From Pollenia angustigena (lineage: Eukaryota > Arthropoda > Insecta > Diptera > Polleniidae): a stretch of 64,000 bases of DNA. Positions 45,382 through 57,353 of the stretch are shown here, one piece after another. The stretch spans positions 216,918,208-216,982,207 of the forward strand of contig OV884058.1 in assembly GCA_930367215.1 (NCBI GenBank). The letters are read 5' to 3'. Every line of letters starts with the position of its first letter. Position 1 is the first letter of the stretch. The translations under genes were made by a program, and so were the position numbers. The notes below the pieces were generated by a model. It did no database searches and was not told the DNA's origin. It saw only the letters and a list, made by a program, of their open reading frames with translations.

Positions 45382-46559
45382 TGTATCTTTACAACGCTGT
45401 TTATATAACTTTCTGTTCTTATCGCGCCATGTTGAAGTGTATATATATGATAGCCGAATAAAGCACTCTAACTCGTTAAATGTCAAATTCTAATCGGTGA
45501 TCTAAAAACTTTTAGCACAATTTGAATATGGAAAGAAAAGTGTTTTCACACTTTGGTGATGATGAATTAATTAATTTCTTAAATACACAAAAATTGGACA
45601 AATATTTGAAATAACATTAAAAACTAGTTTTTGAAATATCATTGTGAATAATTAGAAAAAAAAAAATTTTTTTTTTTGCGTATTTTTAATAGTGAGAATA
45701 TAAACAAAAACTATTCCGTATTAAAACTTTCAAAAACTAATGAAGTTTATAAAATGTGGAAAAATAAATTTTTCAACTTTCAACAATTAAAAAATATAGA
45801 AACATTTATGATTTATGTATTTATACTAGTCATTCGTGGGGAATTACCAACTTATTTAGGTTTGAATTTTTAAAAAAATTTTAAGTTGTTAGTTGGTCAG
45901 TTACGTTAGTTATATGTTAATTATATGACATAAACTTACAAACTGAAGATATTTTTAATTAAAAGTGCAATAAATATTCACTGCATGGGGGAACTTTTCA
46001 ATCTTGCATCAACTTTTTATTTTATTTTTAATAAGCGTGTTTTTTAAGCCCGAAATTTGTACATTAAAGATAATAAATACATGGCATTCTGGAGTTCAAA
46101 TTTGAGCCATTTCTGAATGAATAAGGTCTGCAAATGCCACCAGGGAGGTGTAACTTTCTGGATAATATAGAGTTTGTAGGGTCTGTGTTGTAAATAGCGC
46201 TCACTCCATGTTAACAAATTATTAACAAATTTTGTTTATTAACAAAGCCGTCCAGATGGAAGATTTTGTGCACCACAAAAATCAAAAGCACTTCGCTGCT
46301 TAAGCACGAATCTATTCACATTCATTTGCCAGATAATATATGTATGTCAACAAGAGTATGACAGTTCATTTGACAGGTATTCCTTTCGTAAGATTTACCG
46401 GACTTAAAATAAACACCCTTTACATTAATAATCAAGTTTTTGCTAAGACAAGAGGGGGCTTTATAAGGAAGATATCGACAATTGTTATTTAGGGGTCGAT
46501 TACGGTAAGCAACACAACTTAAGTTGTTCAAATATACAACAATTTTTTTTATCTTTACA
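45382..46559. other. AT-rich intron DNA, no exon recognised
   Basis: Short stop-dense frames only. A phrase 'gaataaagcactctaactcg' near 45457 is the complement of the 'gagtgctatattcggctgtg' phrase near 61888. Confidence 0.45.
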
Positions 46560-47133
46560 TCTATATATATAAAATAGGATGTGTGTATGTAACTTATTTT
46601 GATGAAATTTTCATGAAATCTTCAGAATATTCAGGCGGGTGACACTGTAAAGTCTGATTTTTGATTTTCGGTCTGCGGGCGGAGGGGCTTGGCAAAATCC
46701 AATTTTCATATTGCACCACCAATGACATCTATATAATTTGGACGATTTTTTATTTAAAATTATCGTTATGGTCCAACTTAGATTTATACGAAAAGAATAT
46801 TTTGCCCCGCCCACTTTTTCGAATTATCTAAAATCAGAAAACGGCTCCATCGATTTGACAAATTTTTCTTTCAAATGTTCGTATTAATCCATTTTAAGTT
46901 TTGAACGAAAGAAAAATTTACCACGCCTACTTTTACGCCCACTTTTTCTATTAAGCGCATAACTTGAGAACGGCTAGACCGATTTGGATGATTTTTTTCT
47001 TTAAAATGATTGCCATGGTCCAACTTTGGTTTTACGGCAAGAAACTTTTGCCCCAGACACTTTTTTCGATTCACCTAAAATCAGAAAACGGCTCCAGCGA
47101 TTTGAGTAATTTTTCTATTAAATGTTCGTATTA

Positions 47134-48258
47134 GGCTGTAGGAAAAATCGCCCAAAGAAAAATTACCCAAAAAAATAAATGAAAAATCGCCCAAAAAAAT
47201 TCCATGTAAAATTGGGCCTGAATTCATATGAAAAGTGACCCAAAATTGTTGGGCTATTTTCGTTACTATTGGGTGATTTTTCGTTTTTTAAATCATAATG
47301 AAAAATCACCGAAAAATATTATATGAAAAATAACCCATTTTTCGCGCATACTATTTTTCTAAATCATTCATAATTACTATACGACGAATTCCTAATTTTT
47401 ATTTATAAAAATAACGGAACATATTGCAAAAAGGTGGCATGTCATAACGTCCAGTGTCATAGTGTCCGTCAAAAAACTCGAAAGCATAGCCCTCTATGGC
47501 CGGGCGCAAGGATTTTCTCCTCTTTGATAAAAACAAGTACTGGCTTCGCTAACTAAAGCTTCTCTGCGCAGACGGCCTTTGGGCGGGCGCAAGGATTTTT
47601 TCCTTTATAGTATAACAAGTACCGGGTTCGCTAAGTAAGTTTTTGTTATACCATAGAGTAGAAAATCCATGCGCCCGGCCGAAGGCCGGCTATGCCGAGG
47701 CGCTTTAGTAAGCGCTGCCGGTATTTGTTGCAACATAGGGGAGAAAATCCTTGCGCCCAAAAGTGTTTTCGTTATATGTTTAATATATGCACCCAGAGAA
47801 AAAACAACAAAACCATTTTTAAAAAATGTTGACCATATTATGTTTGGTTAAATTAAACATAATATGGTCAACATTTTTTAAAAATGGTTCATTGTCATTC
47901 ATTGTCACAGACAACCACATTATGGTAAAATAAGTTTCTTTAAAAATAGTTTTGTTGGTTGTGACCATAATAAAACATGTTTTCTCTTACATTTGTAAGT
48001 TACTAAATTTATATGAATAATAAACACTGTTTTGCAAATTGGGTAATTTTTAATTTTTTTTTTTTGGAAAAAATTAGTTTTTTCTATTTGGGTCATTTTT
48101 CATTTTTATTTTGGGCTCTTTTTCGTTTCTTTTGGGCAAAATTTCATATATAACTTTTTGGGTCATTTTTCATGTTCTTTTTGGGCGATTCTTCATTTGG
48201 GCGATTTTTCATTTTTTTTTTTTGGGCCATTTTTCTTTGGGCGATATTTCCTACAGCC
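47134..48258. mobile_element. Foldback element with exact 9-bp duplication, GAAAAATCGCCC word
   Basis: The ends GGCTGTAGGAAAAATCGCCC and the complement ending CCTACAGCC enclose 1125 bp. TTCGTATTA occurs at 47125-47133 and 48259-48267. Both subterminal regions iterate 'gaaaaatcgccc'. The core shares GGCCGAAGGCCGGCTATGC and 'gcgcaaggatttt' phrases with the foldback at 5355-5861. A perfect 35-bp hairpin lies at 47811-47889. Confidence 0.85.
47811..47889. repeat. Perfect hairpin, 35-bp arms, 9-nt loop
   Basis: 47811-47845 and 47855-47889 are exact reverse complements. The words 'accatattatg' and the flanking CCCAGAGAAAAAACA and ACATGTTTTCTCTTA mark it as the core of a small element of the family also seen at 60211-60560, nested in the foldback. 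Confidence 0.9.
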
Positions 48259-48420
48259 TTCGTATTAATCCATTTTACGTTTTCATCGAAAATGTACCAC
48301 GCCTACTTTTACGCCCACTTTTTCTATTAAGCGCATAACTAATTTTTCTTTCAAGTGTTCGTATCTTTTTAACGGATTTTAAAAATCGAACGCAAACATT
48401 TTTCCTAATTTGGACAGGAC

Positions 48421-49009
48421 AACGTCTGTCGGACCAGCAAGTTTTAACATATTTAACAACTCAACTTCAGTTTAGTCGTCATCCGTAATCGACTATTAAT
48501 AATTCGCATTAGTTTTTATTAACAAAAATTTATTCGAGTGAATTTTGATATAAGCAAAAGATGGGCATTATGAGATTTTATTTTGTATCGGGAGTCTTTA
48601 GTATGTATTCCACGTATTTTGCTAATTTTTCTCTCGATTTTAAAATCAAAAAAAAACTTATGCGAAATAAGCCGCTTTTCGAAAGTGGGCTAAAAATTAA
48701 TGCTACGGATTTCCGGAAAAATAAATTTAAGGTTTAGTTTTTCGACAAAAGCTTTTTTGTAGAGACTTTATTCCGTTTAAGAAACTTATTTTATTTGCAT
48801 TTGTTGGTAGCTAGCTAAAATCATTTACCAATTTGGTATCTTTAACTAGGAACCAAATGGAAGTCATAAGCAGTAGCCACATATGCAGTAACAGTTAAAA
48901 ATTACCGGCCCCAAAGCACTCGCCAGGGGTATGTAGGATACATTCTAAAGATATTTGACCTTTTGGTTTTACACCATTTGAATTACAAATATAATATATA
49001 GAAATCTAT
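48421..49009. other. AT-rich intron DNA, no exon recognised
   Basis: Nothing recognised apart from short frames. Confidence 0.45.
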
Positions 49010-49530
49010 GTATAATGTCTTTGAGCGGTAGGTACCACGCCCACTTCACTAACACCGCCCATATTTAAGGTTGTATATTGATAACCCAGTATCAAATTTG
49101 AATCATTTTTCTCTTACCCTTCTCTAGATATAAATAAATTAATTTTGTTCCACGCCCACTTTTCCACTCCTGCCCACATTTTTTCGAATGTTGTCTATTG
49201 ATAACAAAGATGCTTGTACCTGAAACAAAAATTAAATCAATCGTTTATTTTTTGCTCATGTCTGTCTCAGTCATTTGTGGACCGATATGACTGAATTTCA
49301 ACAACAACGAAATCCGGAGTATGTGTGACATAATTATATATCAACCTACTCGCTGTTATTTCTGGGCTCTGTGGAAAACTCATTTTAACACACGCACTGA
49401 CTAACATCGTTAAATCAACTTCGCTAATACTAAGCACCCAGAATATATTTACTTTATAGGGTCTAACATCAAAACGGAATGACAAATTTTACATATATTT
49501 CCACCTGTGGTGAAGAGTATAATGATATTC
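49010..49530 (-). repeat. Repeat V, inverted copy
   Basis: It is the diverged reverse complement of 40680-41290 ('taccacgcccacttcac', 'acatcgttaaatcaacttcg', 'agggtctaacatc'). It lacks the TA-flanked insertion of the other copy. Confidence 0.6.
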
Positions 49531-50133
49531 TTTACATTCATATATAATTAACATTAATATAAATTATTTTTACATTATTTATTACATTTATTTAATGACT
49601 AATATATTGCAAACCATAAAGTTTTGAAAGTGACAGAATTCACACATACATACATTTAAAAAAAAACATGTAAAAACTTATTGTAACAGTAATTTATAGT
49701 CGGTAGGAACAGATAACAATTGTAAATCACACACTCACACAATAAATAGGTATTTACATATATATTTTAAGTTTTTGAAAGGGTGTGAAAGTGAAGCACC
49801 CCCGGAGTAAGATATAAAAAGATAAGATATTGTCTGGCACTCACTCGCTCATATGTACATACCAATAAACAAACATTCATTCATGTATTTTATATGTAGT
49901 TACATATTAAGATATAAATTGCTATGACTAGATGCATGTACGGCGTGTATTACATGTGATTTTTTATTTTCTGTCAAGTTCAAACTTATCTGAGCTATTA
50001 TTATTAGGTCTGTCTGCGTACACATATTTTGCGCAAAATGTTGCAAAATCTGGCAAAATGTTATCTGCGTACTCCAAATCTCTTACAGCGAGAGAGCCAA
50101 AAAGAGAAAGGACAGGAAAGAGACAGTTGGAAG
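49531..50133. other. AT-rich DNA, no exon recognised
   Basis: A slightly less AT-rich tract (50030-50130) holds a 72-residue frame with no family match. Confidence 0.45.
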
Positions 50134-50250
50134 CAGAGTTGCCAATTTAGCGCCTTTGGCGCTAGATTAAGCGCTTTTTAACTGTCGAAAAGGCGCATAT
50201 TTTTTCCTTAGCGCTTTTTTTAAAAAGAGCGCTAAATTAGCGCTTTTATT
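50134..50250 (+). mobile_element. One end of a word-iterated hAT-like element (TTAGCGCTTTT)
   Basis: It starts CAGAGTTGCCAATTTAGCGC and repeats 'ttagcgctttt' about five times in 110 bp. The start resembles other hAT ends here. The opposite end was not found. Confidence 0.5.
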
Positions 50251-51676
50251 GATACCCAACATTTTTGTACTTTTATTTGCCTACATTAAAATCAAGGCAA
50301 ATTAAACCTAAATTTGTTTCCGTTTTGAAAATACTTTACTCTGAAAAGCATTCTATACAAGGAAAGAAGTTTATTTTCTAAAGAAATCCATTTCGTTTCT
50401 TAAAACAAGAAAATTCAAAACTAAATATCTGATTTTAACTTATTTTGTTCGTATTAAGTAAAAGTTTCTTAAATAAAGAAACATTTTCTCTTGGTATATC
50501 ATCAAAAATTTCAAGAAGCATTTATTTAATATTCGTCTGATTTTAAAATAGAATCAAGAAACAAAGTTTTTTTTTTATTAACTAACTAGTGCTATACGTT
50601 TTTATAGAAAAATTTTAGGCTTTTCTTCTGATTTTGTAAAATAAAAAGCAAAGGAAACTTGATTTAAGTAACTATTCTATAGTTGAATGAATTTTTTAGC
50701 TGTATTTTAGTAAATACTAGTTCGCTTTGATTCACAACTTTTTGCTTATGTTTATATACAATAAGAAATTTTTGGCTTGGACGAGAATAGTGCAAAATTT
50801 TCGTGGTTCAAGACATATTTTCTGGTGAATTAGTAAATAATTCTTTCCGTGTATAGTTGAAATTATATTACTTTAATCTTCCTTAAATATCAGAAAAGGC
50901 TTTTTAAAAATATTAATGTTTTATTAACACTGCTCGGCAAAAAACTAAAAAAAGTCGATCTAGAGAACTTGATTATGTGATTTTAATTCACTTTAGCGTG
51001 CTAAATGCAAATAGTTTATTCAAACACGTCTAGTTAACATTTTGTTTACTGATTTCTTGCCTTTTTTATTCATAATATACCTGGATTTCTGATAAATGAT
51101 AAAAATACTAATTTGCATGGAAAAATATAATATAAAATAATTATTTGTAAAATATCAATATCGTTCTCAAGTTATGATAAAATATATGTAGCATAAATGC
51201 CTTATTTCGGTCAAAATATAAGTCTAGCCCATAAAAGAACAAGACATGATAGAAACAACTGAAAACGGATTAGAATTTAGCGCAGTAGTATCTTTGTTTA
51301 TTTATTAATTATCTTTTAGTGTAACTTTTTTTCATAACTCTCTACTTAAATTAATGGTAAATGTAGGGCATGCCAGTAATATGTATCTTAAATGTCAATA
51401 AAGTTTATAAGCATTAAAAGTATGTATATACCTTTAAGGTGAGGTGTCTCCAATTCACAATTTTTAATTGTTTAAGCGGTCTAACTGTAGCACTTATATA
51501 AAGGATTAAATTTAAGGTTCTTCCCTCTCCAATCCAATACAGCCCAATTTCCATCTAAATAGGCATATTGTATGCAAATTAATTCTCACTGAGCTTGAAA
51601 CTTATATTTGTAAAAGATCTGCTGCATTGTTTTAGCTCAGCTATGCACGTTAATGACAAAATGACATACATAGACC
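50251..51676. other. AT-rich DNA, no gene seen
   Basis: No terminal repeats, arrays or convincing frames were recognised in this 1.4-kb stretch. Confidence 0.45.
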
Positions 51677-51839
51677 TACACTGAAATTTTGAATTTTGAC
51701 ATTAATCCCATGAAAAATTGCATTAAAATTAAAGCGCTTCGTTGGATGAGTGAAACCTGTTTCATAAAAATGTATTTAATGAAACATTACATTAGATCTA
51801 TGAATATTATTCATTGGATGAATACTTTCAATAAAGTAA

Positions 51840-51991
51840 AAAAAAATTATTTTTTTTTAATTTTTTTTTTTTTATTTTATTTTTTCTTACTTTATTTTAT
51901 TTTATATATTTTTTCTGTCTCTGGCGGGAATCGATCGCGTAACCTCGGTGCTCATAGAGTACCTCACTACCCGCTAGCCTACCAGGGCAGT
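51840..51991 (-). repeat. tRNA-derived SINE
   Basis: On the minus strand it runs from CACTGCCCTGGTAGGCTAGC (51991) through TAGCGGGTAGTGAGG (A box) and GATCGATTCCCGCC (B box) to an A-rich tail (T-rich on the + strand, 51840-51910). This is the layout of a tRNA-derived SINE, transcribed by RNA polymerase III and mobilised by LINEs. It is unrelated in sequence to repeat Z. Confidence 0.7.
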
Positions 51992-52347
51992 GTAGTTTTT
52001 GAACAAAAAAAACTATGTTTTTACTAAATTAAGAGCGTAAATATGAGATTTAATTGTCCATACCAACAATAACAACGTTGATTGAAAGTTTTTGTTTCAT
52101 TACTATATAATGACATTTTTTATTGTCATAATGAAAATTTAAATTTATGAAAGCATTATTGAATAATGTTGCTTTTATACAAAAAATTTTGATTTCATAA
52201 ATTTAATGGCATATTGCATTAGATGTATGAAATAATTAAATCTTACATTTGTTGATTAACAATTTAACATTTTTTTAAGGAAACTATAATTTTGTATTAC
52301 TTTATGAATATAGTTATGTTTGTATATTGTTTTTATTGTTCCCAATT

Positions 52348-52845
52348 AAAATTTTTTGTTTAATCCAAATTTTTAATCATTTTAATTAGGATTAAGTTCA
52401 TGAAATTTAATTTCTCATTAAATTATTTTTATGAAGAAAGGAATTTTACAACATGAAAATTAATTAAAATTGTTATTGATAATCTTTCATTCTTGACGTG
52501 GCTGGGGCTCGAACCCCGGCCGGCAGGTTACCATGACATGTTTCGATTGCAACCACTCAATCTCCTCAGATGGATTTGCCGTCTTACACTCGCAGCCATC
52601 GATGTCTGCTGACGTCAATAGTCAAACATCAATCCTTAAACCAAATTGTATTCTAACATTTGGTAGATCGAAATTTGCTTTCCTGAATATTATCCATTTT
52701 AATTGATTTTACATGTTTTTTCCTTACTTCTGTTTTTCGTACTTTTGTCAAGAATTTTTCTTGAAGTCCAAGTACATTTTTTGTTTTTCATTTTGTCTTT
52801 TTCCTTTCTGTTGACCTTTTTCAGCACAACTTGAAGGACAAATGT
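52348..52845 (-). repeat. Repeat Z, full-length-looking minus copy
   Basis: It is the reverse complement of 3350-3780: CTCGAACCCCGGCC (B box complement) near 52509 and 'gtcaaacatcaatccttaaa' near 52620. The match extends beyond the tRNA-like part to 'ctgttgacctttttcagcac', also found (reversed) near 8285. Confidence 0.65.
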
Positions 52846-52869
52846 ACACATAGAGCTCGTGCCTTAGCT

Positions 52870-53137
52870 TTAACAATAATTAGTATTGTGGTTATTTTGT
52901 TGAACTATTTATGGTTTTTAATCCAAATTTTTAATATTTTTAATTAGGCTTAAGTTCATGAAATTTAATTTCTCATTAAATTATTCATTTAACGTTTCAT
53001 GTTGTAAAATTCCTTTCTTCATAAAAATAATTTAATGAGAAATTAAATTTCATGAACTTAAGCCTAATTAAAAATATTAAAAATTTGGATTAAAAACCAT
53101 AAATAGTTCAACAAAATAACCACAATACTAATTATTT
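52870..53137. repeat. Palindrome, ~113-bp arms
   Basis: About 52870-52985 and 53022-53137 are near-perfect reverse complements around a ~36-nt loop. The arms equal the AT-rich 3' end of repeat Z ('ggcttaagttcatgaaattt'). Confidence 0.8.
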
Positions 53138-53304
53138 TTTGTTTAATTTTTAAAGTAATTAAGGAATCCATTGAAGCGATTTTAACAAAAATACTTCATT
53201 ATAACTACGAAATTCCATTTAGACAATGAAAATTTTCATTTACCCAAGGAAAATTTTTTTATGAAAATGATTCATTAAATATATGAAGCATTTTTCTTTC
53301 AGTG

Positions 53305-54381
53305 TACAAAGTTCTATATTCTTTCCATTCTCTTTTATAATTCTATATTTATATAGTATGACCAATTCATGTCGGTTTACTTCTGCCTATTGCACATTTG
53401 AACACTTTTTCAAAGTTTTGTTAACCACTCCAACTGATTCTTGTTTTTTGGCATGCTAAAGCCAAGTTTTCTCCCATCACGTCGCATTTATCAGCTATCG
53501 ATCCATATGTGTTTTTCGTTGTTTACTTCTCTTTTAGCCCCCATCCAGAGTCAAGTGGTGGTTCAAATAAAATTAATAATGTCTTGTTACTTAATTGCGC
53601 GTTGAATAGTGGTTAATTGGCTTTGATCGGATAAAAAGCGCCAAAGTTGTTGCGGATCAAATCTAAGATTTTATAAAAATTGTAATGTTTTTCGCAAATT
53701 TTATTAAAAAAATTTTAAATTTATTTTAAATAAAAAAATACGAATCCAAAATGGACTGAAATCGGATAAAACCTTAAAATCTTAAAATAAAAAAACTCTG
53801 GATGTCGGCCGAAAGAGAAGTATAAAGCGAATAACTTGTACGGTCATACAGAAGAATCGATTTGACAGTGCAGTCTAATATTCTCTCAACATAGTTTTTT
53901 GGGTTCGAAACTATAATTTTGTCCACAAAGTTTGAAAACTACAGCTATAACTGGTCCTTAAAGAAGAGGCCATAAATATTTTCTATTAATAAGATTTCTG
54001 TATGACGTGCTTAATTCCCAATTTTTCATATATGATAAATACACTGAAATTTAACATGAAAATTGTATTGTCAATGTATTTTAAAAAAAGCAAACCGACC
54101 TTGCGATCTGTCAAATAACCGGATGGTGTTTGATTAAGGTTTGTTTTGTATAAACTGTATGAAAACGGGAAGAAGTCGCTTATTTGGGTAGCTCAGTAAA
54201 TTAAAAAAAAAAACACGGGGCAAATCACGACATTCGATATTTTAAGATTTAAATTGTATTGCAATTTCGATCGATGTTGAATGCAGCAATACAGCAAAAA
54301 ACTGTTCACAAACTCATACATTTTGCATTAAGAAACCGTTTGCAAATCTTACCCACAGCAATATTAGTTATTTATTATAAC
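53305..54381. other. AT-rich DNA with a repeat W motif, no exon
   Basis: Repeat W is at about 53990-54060 ('tgataaatacactgaaattt'). No coding exon or element boundary was recognised. Confidence 0.45.
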
Positions 54382-54383
54382 TA

Positions 54384-56062
54384 CACTCACAATATTATTA
54401 CAGTAACGGACTGTAGTTTATTTAACCCATTAAGGCCCGAGCCATGATCCCATTGAGCTATAATGATGAAACTTTTAAAATTTTTTTGTTTATACCTGAA
54501 TATGAAAGAAAAAAAATTTTGGGCAAATCGGATACGTGGGAGCCCAGATAACACCCGTTGCGAAAACGCAACGTTGGGCCTTAACGATGTAAAAATTAAG
54601 CGCATTTGCAAACATTTTAAATTAAAATTTTTTATTTAAAATATTATATTTAAAAGATATTCATATACATTTAATTTTTTATTCAATTATGATATGCTCC
54701 AAAGCACTTTGGGTGCACTGCTACGTCACATTTTTCACATTTGTAATTGATCGGTCCATAATTTACCATAGGCCCCATATAAAGCCCACTCTAAAAACAC
54801 TTTAGTACGCCTAAAACCATAACAAATAATTCTATTGTAATAAATTTTATTCTGTTACAGTTTTATATGACTAGAAATCAAAAAACAGGAAAAATTCAAA
54901 ATTTAAATTAAAAATGTTTATAATAAAAACTTATGTATGATACAAATCCAAAAACAGGTCGATTAGATATTAAGTCAAATTTTATTGTACTGTGCTTTAA
55001 AACAATATCACGTAAAAACAAAATGCCTGAGGGGAGGTTTAAGTGAACGTTGCGAAAACGCAACGCAGGGCCTTAATGGGTTAAGAAATATTCCGTTCAG
55101 TCATTTTTAAATAAATAAACATTTAAAATTTTTTTAACAGTTATTCAAAAAACTAAGTGCATATTAATACAGATTTTCAGTTGCAGTTAATATTGTCCGT
55201 TGATTGAGTTAAATTCTTCTTTATGTTAAATTAAATAAAAATGTAATTTAAAACAACGAAAAGTTCATTTAATTTTTACTGTCAAAAATTCAACCGCGAA
55301 TTCCGTAAAAACAAATGAATATTCAGTTATCTTATATTAATTAACTGTCAAAAAATTAACTACATATTCCGTAAAAACAAATAAATATGCAGTTATTTTA
55401 TAAAATTTAACTGTCAAAAATTCAACACCATATTCAGTAAAAACAATTAAATATTCAGTTATTTTATATAATTTTACTACCAAAAATTAATTTTTACTTA
55501 TCTATAAAAATGAATTGCTTGTTTTGTGTAAGCGATTCCCATTTTCTATTTGTTAAAATAATTTAGTTAAATACATCAAATTTTAAGTAAAATAATTGCG
55601 AAGCCATATCGGTCATGCTGCTGGTGTCTTATAATTGAGAGGTCTTCTGTAACCTACGTGGTCAGTACAACAAAAGTAAAACAAACGTGTGTAACAAGAT
55701 AAGTAAATAATAATATTCTCCCCTCTCACACATTAGAAAAACAAGCGGACAGGTGTCTGTCTGGTGTTTTTTAAAAATTCGGGTCTTTTGTGGAGTAAAC
55801 GAAAATTCCTGAATTTAATAAAATAACTGAATATTTAATTGTTTTTACTGAATATGGGATCAGTTTTTTGACAGTAAAATTTTATAAAATAACTGAATAT
55901 TAATTTGAGTTTAAGGAATATGGTGTTGAATTTTTGACAGTAAAAATAAAATGAACTTTTTGTTAAAAATAAATGAAAAATAAGTAGACCGGTTTTTAAT
56001 TGAATTTTCATTTATTTTATATTACAATTTCAGTTAATTTTACGTACAGAATATTGTGAGTG
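54384..56062. mobile_element. TA-flanked element, TATTCAGTTATTT word iterated
   Basis: The ends CACTCACAATATT and AATATTGTGAGTG are exact inverted repeats flanked by TA (54382-54383, 56063-56064). Positions 55095-56000 repeat 'aatattcagttattttat' and 'ctgtcaaaaattcaac' several times in both orientations. The core near 55600 contains 'catgctgctggtgtctta', shared with elements at 12594 and 13905. A piggyBac-like MITE is nested at 54426-55080. Confidence 0.8.
54426..55080. mobile_element. piggyBac-like MITE at a TTAA site
   Basis: The ends CCCATTAAGGCCC and GGGCCTTAATGGG are inverted and flanked by TTAA (54422-54425, 55081-55084), the piggyBac signature. A second inverted feature, AACGCAACG, lies inside each end. 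The interior (about 54750-54830) carries, in reverse, one unit of the tandem array at 62010-63150. It is non-coding. Confidence 0.8.
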
Positions 56063-56064
56063 TA

Positions 56065-56402
56065 GTGTTCGTCTAATGGTCAAAATTCGACCATAAATTT
56101 GTATGTAAATATGAAGAAAACATAATCCATATAAGTATATACAAATTGACATGTTTCGAACATTTAGTTTTTCCGTCTAAGTGGATAGATTGGACCTCCG
56201 ATTCATATTTTATCTTCTACGTGAGTTAATATAATTTTGTTAGTTTAATATAACAAATATCAGAAAATAGAAAAAGAAAGTATACTTTAAAGATTGTCAT
56301 CCACTCAGGACATTGCATGTTTAACTTTATGTTTCTACGTCTAATATTAACGAAAATTAATTAAAATAACAGATGTAGAACGAACAAGTACCAAAAAGCT
56401 TC
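56065..56402. other. AT-rich spacer
   Basis: Nothing recognised. Confidence 0.4.
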
Positions 56403-56410
56403 CTCATATA

Positions 56411-57345
56411 CAGTGGCGTAGCTAGGTAACCAAGGGCCCTGGGGCAAACTAAAAAATAGGGCCCACTGCTATGTAAACTGATTAGGTTTTATCAAATAAA
56501 AAGATGAAATATACAAATACTTAAAAAATGCTAAGCTTCTTAAGCTCTTTTTTGTGCACTGCTGGCTAAAGGCTCAGCTAGTCTTTACTTTCTGTTTCTG
56601 TTCTGTTCCGTGCCGTTCTGTTACGAAATTGTAATAGTTACTTTTCTGTAGTAACTTATCAGCCATTTATGACAAATCTATTAGTTTTGCACCTTCCATT
56701 GCTTATTTCAATAATATTAATCCACATAAATTTGAAGAAATTAAATTTGGTTAATTCTTAAAATCAAAAAACAGTTTATTTCAATATAAATATGTATTTT
56801 TTTTCTATTTATTTTGCTGTCACTTACAATTTCTTAACAAGTTTTTGATTTTAACAAACTGAACCGCAACAGAACAGAAAAACTAATCAATTTCATAGGT
56901 TTTTTAATAACAAAAACAAAACATCTTGGGCCTAATTCTGGCAGTCGTGATCGAGTACTTTCTCGATTCGAAAGCAAAATAATATCTAATTATTTCAGTC
57001 AGTACTGAACGAATCGGAATTATTTTTTCAGTGTTATAAAGCATGGATTTAAGTTTCACAATACTGAAAAAATAACTTCGATTCGTTCAGTATCGACTGA
57101 AAGAATTAGAAATGAAATTCCTTTCGAATCGAGAAAGTACTCGATCACGACTGCCAGAATTAGGCCCCTGATTCGTTACAGAACAGAAAGTAAAGACTAA
57201 TTCTGCCTTAAGCCAATGGATATTTTACGCGTTAAATTTCCAAAAGCTCAACTCTATCGAGATTTCTGTTAAGGATTCGAGGGCCCCCTGAGCTTGAGGG
57301 CCCCGGGGCACTGCCCCGCCTAGCCCCTAGGTAGCTACGCCACTG
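56411..57345. mobile_element. hAT element with CAGTGGCGTAGC ends
   Basis: The ends CAGTGGCGTAGCTAGGTA and TAGGTAGCTACGCCACTG-like are inverted. CTCATATA flanks both sides exactly (56403-56410, 57346-57353). The margins are unusually GC-rich for the window ('gggccccggggcactgcccc'). It has no transposase; a foldback MITE is nested inside. Confidence 0.85.
56928..57167. mobile_element. Foldback MITE with ~110-bp arms
   Basis: The 240-bp element is almost entirely a palindrome, beginning GGGCCTAATTCTGGCAGTCG and ending in its complement. The flanks CTT (56925-56927) and CTG (57168-57170) resemble the CTG duplication of the MITE at 23447. If transcribed it would form a long hairpin. Confidence 0.75.
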
Positions 57346-57353
57346 CTCATATA

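Larger units (their letters stand above)
46560..48420 (+). mobile_element. Helitron-like 5' end, split by a foldback element
   Basis: It starts TCTATATATATAAAATAGG, the same type of 5' end as the Helitron at 8770. The sequence is interrupted at 47134-48258 and resumes at 48268. 'cctacttttacgcccacttt' occurs on both sides of the interruption (about 46925 and 48301), so the Helitron has internal repeats. A CTRR 3' end was not found. Confidence 0.5.
51679..53304. mobile_element. TA-flanked element with CACTGAAA ends
   Basis: The short inverted ends CACTGAAA and TTTCAGTG are flanked by TA. Subterminal regions repeat 'cattaaat' and 'atgaaac' words. The interior carries a minus-strand SINE and a minus-strand repeat Z with a large palindrome. 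The short terminal repeat makes the outer limits moderately secure. Confidence 0.5.

Noticed and set aside
3350..53140. Functional tRNA genes at the B-box-like sites
   Set aside because: No cloverleaf with an acceptor stem can be drawn around the repeat Z or SINE boxes. The copies are dispersed and diverged, as in SINEs.
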